Assembly: GCA_022773965.1 (NCBI GenBank)
Contig: JALFNQ010000091.1
Location: 1-57,282, forward strand
Direction of reading: 5' to 3'
Origin: Lachnospiraceae bacterium
GTDB lineage: Bacteria > Bacillota > Clostridia > Lachnospirales > Lachnospiraceae
DNA: 57,282 bases
Shown here: positions 53,198-57,282 of the stretch, piece after piece
Position numbering within the stretch: position 1 is the first letter of the stretch
How the letters are laid out: the number at the start of each line of letters is the position of its first letter
Notes under the pieces: generated by a model
Database searches by the model: none
Told to the model about the DNA's origin: nothing
The model's input: only the letters and a program-made list of their open reading frames with translations
Program-made: the position numbers and the translations under genes

Positions 53198-54550
53198 TTA
53201 TCTCGTCAAATCCTTCACCCACTTATATTTGCGGTAATGGTACATTACCCACGGGATCTTACCCACCTCGTCCAGACAGGTACATGCGTAGACAACCAAT
53301 ACCGGCCAATTTAAAAAGAACGTCCCTGCCGCAGCCAGCGGAACAGCAATTCCCCACATGCAGACTGCCAGACTATACATATCAAACAGCGTATCTCCTC
53401 CGGCAGCAAAAATGCCGTTAATAATGATCGTGTTGACCGTGCGCCCGATCATATAAAATGCCATAATGACCATCATGCCGATCAGATACCGGTTCGCCTG
53501 CTCCGTCATCTTCACAAAACCGGTGACAAAGGGTGTGACGGCAAGCATGATCGCCGTTGACAAAAATCCGGTCAAAAACGCAATCTTTACGAGGCGGTCT
53601 CCATACTGTTTCCCTTTTTCCAGCCGCCCTGCGCCAAGCTCATTGCCCACAAGGATTCCGCCACCGTTGGCAAGGCCGTTACACAGGCAACATACAAGAT
53701 CTCTGACCACTGCTGCTATGGAATTTGCTGCTGTGGCATCCGTTCCAAGATGTCCCATAAAAGCCGAATAGGAAGTAAAACCCACACCCCAGAACAGACT
53801 GGCTCCCAACAGCGGAAGTGCACATTTGTGAAAATCCATGGACAACAATCGGTTTCTTTTGAACAGACGACTCCACTGTGGATGAATATATCCTTTTTGA
53901 TAAGAATAAATGACAACCCACACAAGCTCCACTACACGCGCCGTCAATGTAGCCAGCGCCGCGCCCTGTACCTCCATCGCCGGCGCTCCAAACAGGCCAA
54001 AAATAAATACCGCATTTAAAACAATATTGATAATGACCGCTCCGGAGCTAACGATCGCAGTTTGCAATGCATGCTCACTCACCTTCATGATCGCCAGATA
54101 ACACTGGGAAATTCCAGTCAACAAATATGACCAGCCTGCCACCTTTAAATAACGGATCCCGATTGTGATCAAAGCTTCCTCATTTGTAAAGATCAGCATC
54201 AGATACCGCGGAAAAAATACACACCCTATGAAAAAAAGAAGCGATGTCACCACACTCAACCGAAGTCCAATACAAAAAATGTCATTAACCGTCTTTACAT
54301 CGTTCTTTCCCCAGTACTGCGCACCAAGAATGACAATCGTAGACACAATTGCCGTAAGTACCATGTTCTGAATAAACTGAATCTGTGTCGCCAATGACAC
54401 GGCAGACATAGAATTCTGTGTCACACGCCCCAGCATCAGTGCATCCGCTGCTGCCACCGATGCCAGCATCAGGTTTTGAAGCGCAATGGGCGCTGCCAGC
54501 AAAATCAGCTTTCGCCAAAATACCGTATCCTTAAATATCTTTTCCTTCAT
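53198..54550 (-). CDS. MATE family multidrug/Na+ antiporter
   Basis: About 450 aa from ATG 54550 (GGAG six bases upstream); in-frame ATGs at 54556 and 54562 are alternatives. Twelve hydrophobic segments arranged as two homologous halves, with APIALQNLMLASVAAADALM at the start of the first half and GNELGAGRLEKGKQYG after helix seven, typical MATE motifs. Exports cationic drugs or metabolites against H+ or Na+. It stands alone, with no regulator adjacent. Confidence 0.94.
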   Translation of the reverse strand: MKEKIFKDTVFWRKLILLAAPIALQNLMLASVAAADALMLGRVTQNSMSAVSLATQIQFIQNMVLTAIVSTIVILGAQYWGKNDVKTVNDIFCIGLRLSVVTSLLFFIGCVFFPRYLMLIFTNEEALITIGIRYLKVAGWSYLLTGISQCYLAIMKVSEHALQTAIVSSGAVIINIVLNAVFIFGLFGAPAMEVQGAALATLTARVVELVWVVIYSYQKGYIHPQWSRLFKRNRLLSMDFHKCALPLLGASLFWGVGFTSYSAFMGHLGTDATAANSIAAVVRDLVCCLCNGLANGGGILVGNELGAGRLEKGKQYGDRLVKIAFLTGFLSTAIMLAVTPFVTGFVKMTEQANRYLIGMMVIMAFYMIGRTVNTIIINGIFAAGGDTLFDMYSLAVCMWGIAVPLAAAGTFFLNWPVLVVYACTCLDEVGKIPWVMYHYRKYKWVKDLTR

Positions 54551-54613
54551 GTTCATCTCCATTCCACCACTTTTAACCAGCGGCACAAATAGTAATGTAA
54601 GTTCTACTTTCGT

Positions 54614-54700
54614 TTACGCTATACCATGCAGACCATGCACATCCTTCATTGCCTGAAGCATTTTATTCTCATTGACAGGCTTTGCCGGATGACCTTTCAT
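54614..54700 (-). other. Possible micro-ORF or gene remnant (28 aa)
   Basis: An open frame MKGHPAKPVNENKMLQ... ends at TAA 54614 and stays open upstream through the preceding terminator region. It is rich in His and Lys. No good ribosome site; it may be the tail of a lost gene. I do not recognise it. Confidence 0.2.
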
Positions 54701-54727
54701 GCCTGCATGCCCCAGACCTGTAAAAAT

Positions 54728-54762
54728 ATTAAAATCCCACAAGTTGACAATGAACTTGTGGG
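54728..54762 (-). terminator. Intrinsic terminator of the DUF1846 gene
   Basis: CCCACAAGTT (54736-54745) pairs with AACTTGTGGG (54753-54762) around a 7-base loop, followed by ATTTTAATATTTTT on the minus strand, 10 bp past the stop. Confidence 0.85.
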
Positions 54763-54771
54763 AAAATCTGC

Positions 54772-56256
54772 TTATTTATGATAGATCTCATTCTCTGACT
54801 CGTACTTCGCCTCACAGGTCAGCTGAATACCCAGACGCTTAAAAATCTTTTCGTCCACGGAGGACAGCAGCACGGAAGAATGTGCATGCAGACCCTTCAA
54901 TTTTTTCAGCTGTGACAGCGCAAGCTGTGCATTTTTATCAGATGCAGCGGAAGTAGATAACGCGATCAGTATCTCATCTGTGTGAAGTCGCGGATTGCGG
55001 TTGCCCAGATAATCTGTTTTCAGGCGCTGGATCGGCTCAATCGCCTTCGGTGAAACAAGATGGATCTCATGATCAATTCCACCGAGTACCTTTAACGTAT
55101 TTAACAACGCTGCCGCAGATGCTCCCAGCAGATCCGTCGTCTTTCCGGTCACGATCGTGCCATCCTCCAGCTCGATGGCTGCGGCCGGATGGCCGGTCTC
55201 CCTTTCACGTTTCAGTGCTGCTGCCGCCACCTCACAATCTTTCAGGGTCAAGCCCGCCTGCTTCATGAGCAACTCCAGCTTGTATACAGTTTCCTTACTT
55301 GCAGTACCACGTTTCAGGTCACAAAGCCCCTGATAATAACGGCAAATAATCTCCCGACAGGATGCCTGACGACACACTTCATCATCTGTGATGCAGTTTC
55401 CTGCCATATTCACGCCCATGTCAGTGGGTGACTTGTAAGGGCTCTCTCCCTGTATCTGCTCAAAGATCGCATGCAGAACGGGGAAAATCTCTACGTCACG
55501 GTTGTAGTTTACAGTTGTCTCACCATATGCCTCCAAATGGAACGGATCGATCATATTTACATCGTTCAGATCTGCGGTCGCCGCCTCATAGGCGATATTG
55601 ATGGGATGCTTGAGCGGTACATTCCAAATCGGAAATGTCTCAAATTTCGCATATCCGGCCTTCACGCCACGCTTGTGCTCATGATACAGCTGTGACAGAC
55701 AGGTGGCCATCTTTCCGCTTCCGGGTCCCGGAGCTGTGATCACGACTAGTGGTCTCTCCGTTTCAATGTAATCATTTTTTCCATATCCGTCATCGCTGAC
55801 AATCCGCTGAATATCACTGGGATATCCGGGAATTTTATAGTGGTGATATGTTTTGATGCCAAGATCATTCAAGCGTTTGCAAAACTGATCTGCTGCCGGC
55901 TGACCTGCATATTTGGTAATGCAGACACTTCCTACATACAGACCAACCCCACGGAATGCATCAATCAGCCTTAGTACATCCATATCATACGTAATACCAA
56001 AATCGCCACGGATCTTGTTACCCTCGATATCCTCCGCACTGATGACAATTACGATCTCCGCCTGATCCTTCAGTTCCAGCAACATATGCAGCTTAGAATC
56101 TGGCTGAAATCCCGGAAGCACCCTGGACGCATGGTAATCATCAAACAGCTTCCCTCCGAATTCCAGATACAGCTTGTTATCAAACTGACGAATCCGCTCA
56201 CGAATATGCTCTGACTGCATTTTTAAATATTTGTCATTATCAAATCCTATCTTCAT
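54772..56256 (-). CDS. DUF1846 family protein
   Basis: 494 aa from ATG 56256, the normal length for this conserved Firmicutes family. The P-loop-like ITAPGPGSGKMATCLSQ (about 175-190) suggests nucleotide binding. GFDNDKYLKMQSEHIRERI at the start and SPTDMGVNMAGNCITDD in the middle are recognisable family stretches. The reaction is unknown to me. Single gene, ended by its own terminator. Confidence 0.93.
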   Translation of the reverse strand: MKIGFDNDKYLKMQSEHIRERIRQFDNKLYLEFGGKLFDDYHASRVLPGFQPDSKLHMLLELKDQAEIVIVISAEDIEGNKIRGDFGITYDMDVLRLIDAFRGVGLYVGSVCITKYAGQPAADQFCKRLNDLGIKTYHHYKIPGYPSDIQRIVSDDGYGKNDYIETERPLVVITAPGPGSGKMATCLSQLYHEHKRGVKAGYAKFETFPIWNVPLKHPINIAYEAATADLNDVNMIDPFHLEAYGETTVNYNRDVEIFPVLHAIFEQIQGESPYKSPTDMGVNMAGNCITDDEVCRQASCREIICRYYQGLCDLKRGTASKETVYKLELLMKQAGLTLKDCEVAAAALKRERETGHPAAAIELEDGTIVTGKTTDLLGASAAALLNTLKVLGGIDHEIHLVSPKAIEPIQRLKTDYLGNRNPRLHTDEILIALSTSAASDKNAQLALSQLKKLKGLHAHSSVLLSSVDEKIFKRLGIQLTCEAKYESENEIYHK

Positions 56257-56400
56257 TTCTTTACACCTTTTCCCCTTTACAGCAATCTCGTGTGTTTTTA
56301 CAGCAAAATAAAAGCCTGTCACGGCCCAACTGTATTTATACTATCACAAAAATATGTGCTTGGGAATACATATCTTTTTGGCATTTCCACTTATCAACTG

Positions 56401-56450
56401 GTTACATTTCAGACCCCAGCCTGAAATGTAACGAATTTGGCTTTCATGCG
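56401..56450. repeat. Hairpin module 1 of dispersed repeat family (partial copy E6)
   Basis: GTTACATTTCAG (56401-56412) and CTGAAATGTAAC (56421-56432) form a perfect 12-bp stem. The sequence after it, GAATTTGGC then CATGCG, matches the same position in copy E4 (GAATTTGGCGATGC). It ends at the GNAT stop codon and could act as its terminator-like hairpin. Confidence 0.55.
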
Positions 56451-56452
56451 TC

Positions 56453-56947
56453 TCAATATCCCCAGATTTCATAGGCGGTATACTCATGACTAAAATGATA
56501 TCCCAGCTTTTCAGCCAATGCCACAGACCACTTGTTCTGTGCATCCCAGCTCGGATATAAACCCCTTTTCAAACATTCCAGTATCAGTTTTGCACCACAC
56601 GCGTATGCCAGACCTTTTCTTCTGTGATCTTCTCTTGTATCGATTTCTATTTCAATTCCTTCCTGATATCTGCTATAAGAAGAAGCACCTGCAACCAGTT
56701 CTCCATCCTTTAACGCAACAACACCCAATCCTGACTTTTTATACAAATCATAATTCTCAAATTGCGATACCAGGTCATTTGCCCAGCCATTGCTCCGGTT
56801 TCCTGCAAAAAAAGCAAAATCCCCTAAGATTGCCATTGCCGCATCTTCTGTGGTATTTGTGTAGATTTCGCCCATGACGCCTTGTAAGCAGGAGCATATC
56901 AATGTTTCATTCCAGTTTATAAATATATCATTCACGTTCTCTTTCAA
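56453..56947 (-). CDS. GNAT family N-acetyltransferase
   Basis: 164 aa from TTG 56947, with CGGAG eight bases upstream; the frame extends seven codons further to a GTG that lacks a ribosome site. The acetyl-CoA-binding segment appears as IEIDTREDHRRKGLAYACGAKL (about 110-130), and the C-terminal NKWSVALAEKLGYHFSHEYTAYEI is typical of one GNAT subgroup. That subgroup is usually longer, with an N-terminal domain missing here, so the gene may be truncated at its 5' end. Substrate unknown. Confidence 0.8.
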   Translation of the reverse strand: MKENVNDIFINWNETLICSCLQGVMGEIYTNTTEDAAMAILGDFAFFAGNRSNGWANDLVSQFENYDLYKKSGLGVVALKDGELVAGASSYSRYQEGIEIEIDTREDHRRKGLAYACGAKLILECLKRGLYPSWDAQNKWSVALAEKLGYHFSHEYTAYEIWGY

Positions 56948-56991
56948 TTTACATTCTCCGTTTTTCACACACTTTACCTGACAAACCCAAC

Positions 56992-57168
56992 TTATATTTC
57001 TGTATACTTTAAATTTTTCCCCTTAATTTTATCAACAGGATATTTCTTAGCATTCTTAATAAGTTTATCATTAAGACATTGTTCCAAATCCAAATGGTTC
57101 ATCTGTGCAAATCTTAGTATAAAAAACAGAACATCCGCTATTGTCACGCGTCGAATTATAGTTCCCAC
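56992..57168 (-). pseudogene. MazG-like nucleotide pyrophosphohydrolase, C-terminal fragment
   Basis: The frame ending at TAA 56992 encodes IADVLFFILRFAQ, LDLEQCLNDKLIKNAKKYP and a KGKNLKYTEI-like tail, which match the second half of MazG-like house-cleaning enzymes (ADVLIYLLRLAD ... KLxKNAxKYPV). The N-terminal helices with the ExxE metal site are missing; in-frame upstream sequence meets a stop. The rest of the window (57169-57282) is unrelated, with hairpins CGGCA/TGCCG and AACGTGC/GCACGTT. A 5' deletion or insertion scar is likely. Confidence 0.6.
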
Positions 57169-57282
57169 CTACGGCAGTTTTGCCGCAGATTAAATCCGAC
57201 ATCTCCTTCCTATCGTCTATCCGAACGTGCTGTTTTTTGCGGCACGTTTTTTTCTGTCCTCTTGACCATTCCCATTCTTTCC

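Noticed and set aside
57224-57254. Plus-strand terminator AACGTGC/GCACGTT followed by seven T
   Set aside because: There is no plus-strand gene upstream within the window. The hairpin is real, but its role cannot be supported.

Overview
The window looks like a chromosome segment of a motile, plant-fibre-degrading Lachnospiraceae-type Clostridium. Supporting signs are AGGAGG-type ribosome sites, lipoprotein solute-binding proteins, an Rpn-family nuclease, LacI-sensor/GntR-HTH regulators and a chemoreceptor. Most genes are on the minus strand. The genus cannot be fixed from sequence alone.

Layout. (1) 1-3.1 kb: trpS followed by a TrpB2-type tryptophan synthase beta gene cut by the window edge, then an orphan hypB. 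(2) 3.2-8.6 kb: an operon of a lipoprotein GH9 cellulase, a lipoprotein sugar-binding protein and a methyl-accepting chemotaxis protein, which suggests glycan breakdown linked to chemotaxis. (3) 8.6-10.6 kb: an Rpn nuclease, a 163-bp palindromic element and small remnants. (4) 10.6-27.5 kb: a beta-glucan locus. It has a 1397-aa secreted GH16 with a domain inserted in its catalytic fold, a cytoplasmic GH16, a domain-permuted GH3, a CUT1 ABC transporter without its own ATPase, and two divergent GH94 phosphorylases (laminaribiose-type and cellobiose-type). Extracellular cleavage, import and cytoplasmic phosphorolysis of beta-1,3/1,4-glucan fit together. (5) 27.5-29.4 kb: an AraC regulator and a CysK-like enzyme. 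(6) 29.5-49.9 kb: a pentose (L-arabinose) locus. It has a CUT2 ABC transporter, a GntR/LacI regulator, a three-component sensor (anchored binding protein, YesM-like kinase, YesN-like regulator), aldose epimerase, araD, split transketolase, transaldolase, araA, a ribulokinase-like FGGY kinase and araR. It converts imported arabinose into central sugar phosphates. (7) 49.9-57.3 kb: an apparently non-coding transcription unit with seven degenerate repeats, then a C-N hydrolase, a HAD phosphatase, mscL, a MATE transporter, a DUF1846 protein, a GNAT acetyltransferase and a MazG-like fragment.

The two most unusual non-protein signals are: (a) the ~630-nt unit at 50001-50631 (minus), with a consensus promoter, seven copies of a GAGGTAyrGwCC motif and an intrinsic terminator; and (b) a dispersed family of hairpin modules with compensatory stem changes and conserved loops, seen at about 2.4, 29.5, 40.2, 42.2, 53.1 and 56.4 kb. 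No tRNA, rRNA, CRISPR array, intact insertion sequence or prophage was seen. All functional calls come from reading motifs and context; no database search was run.
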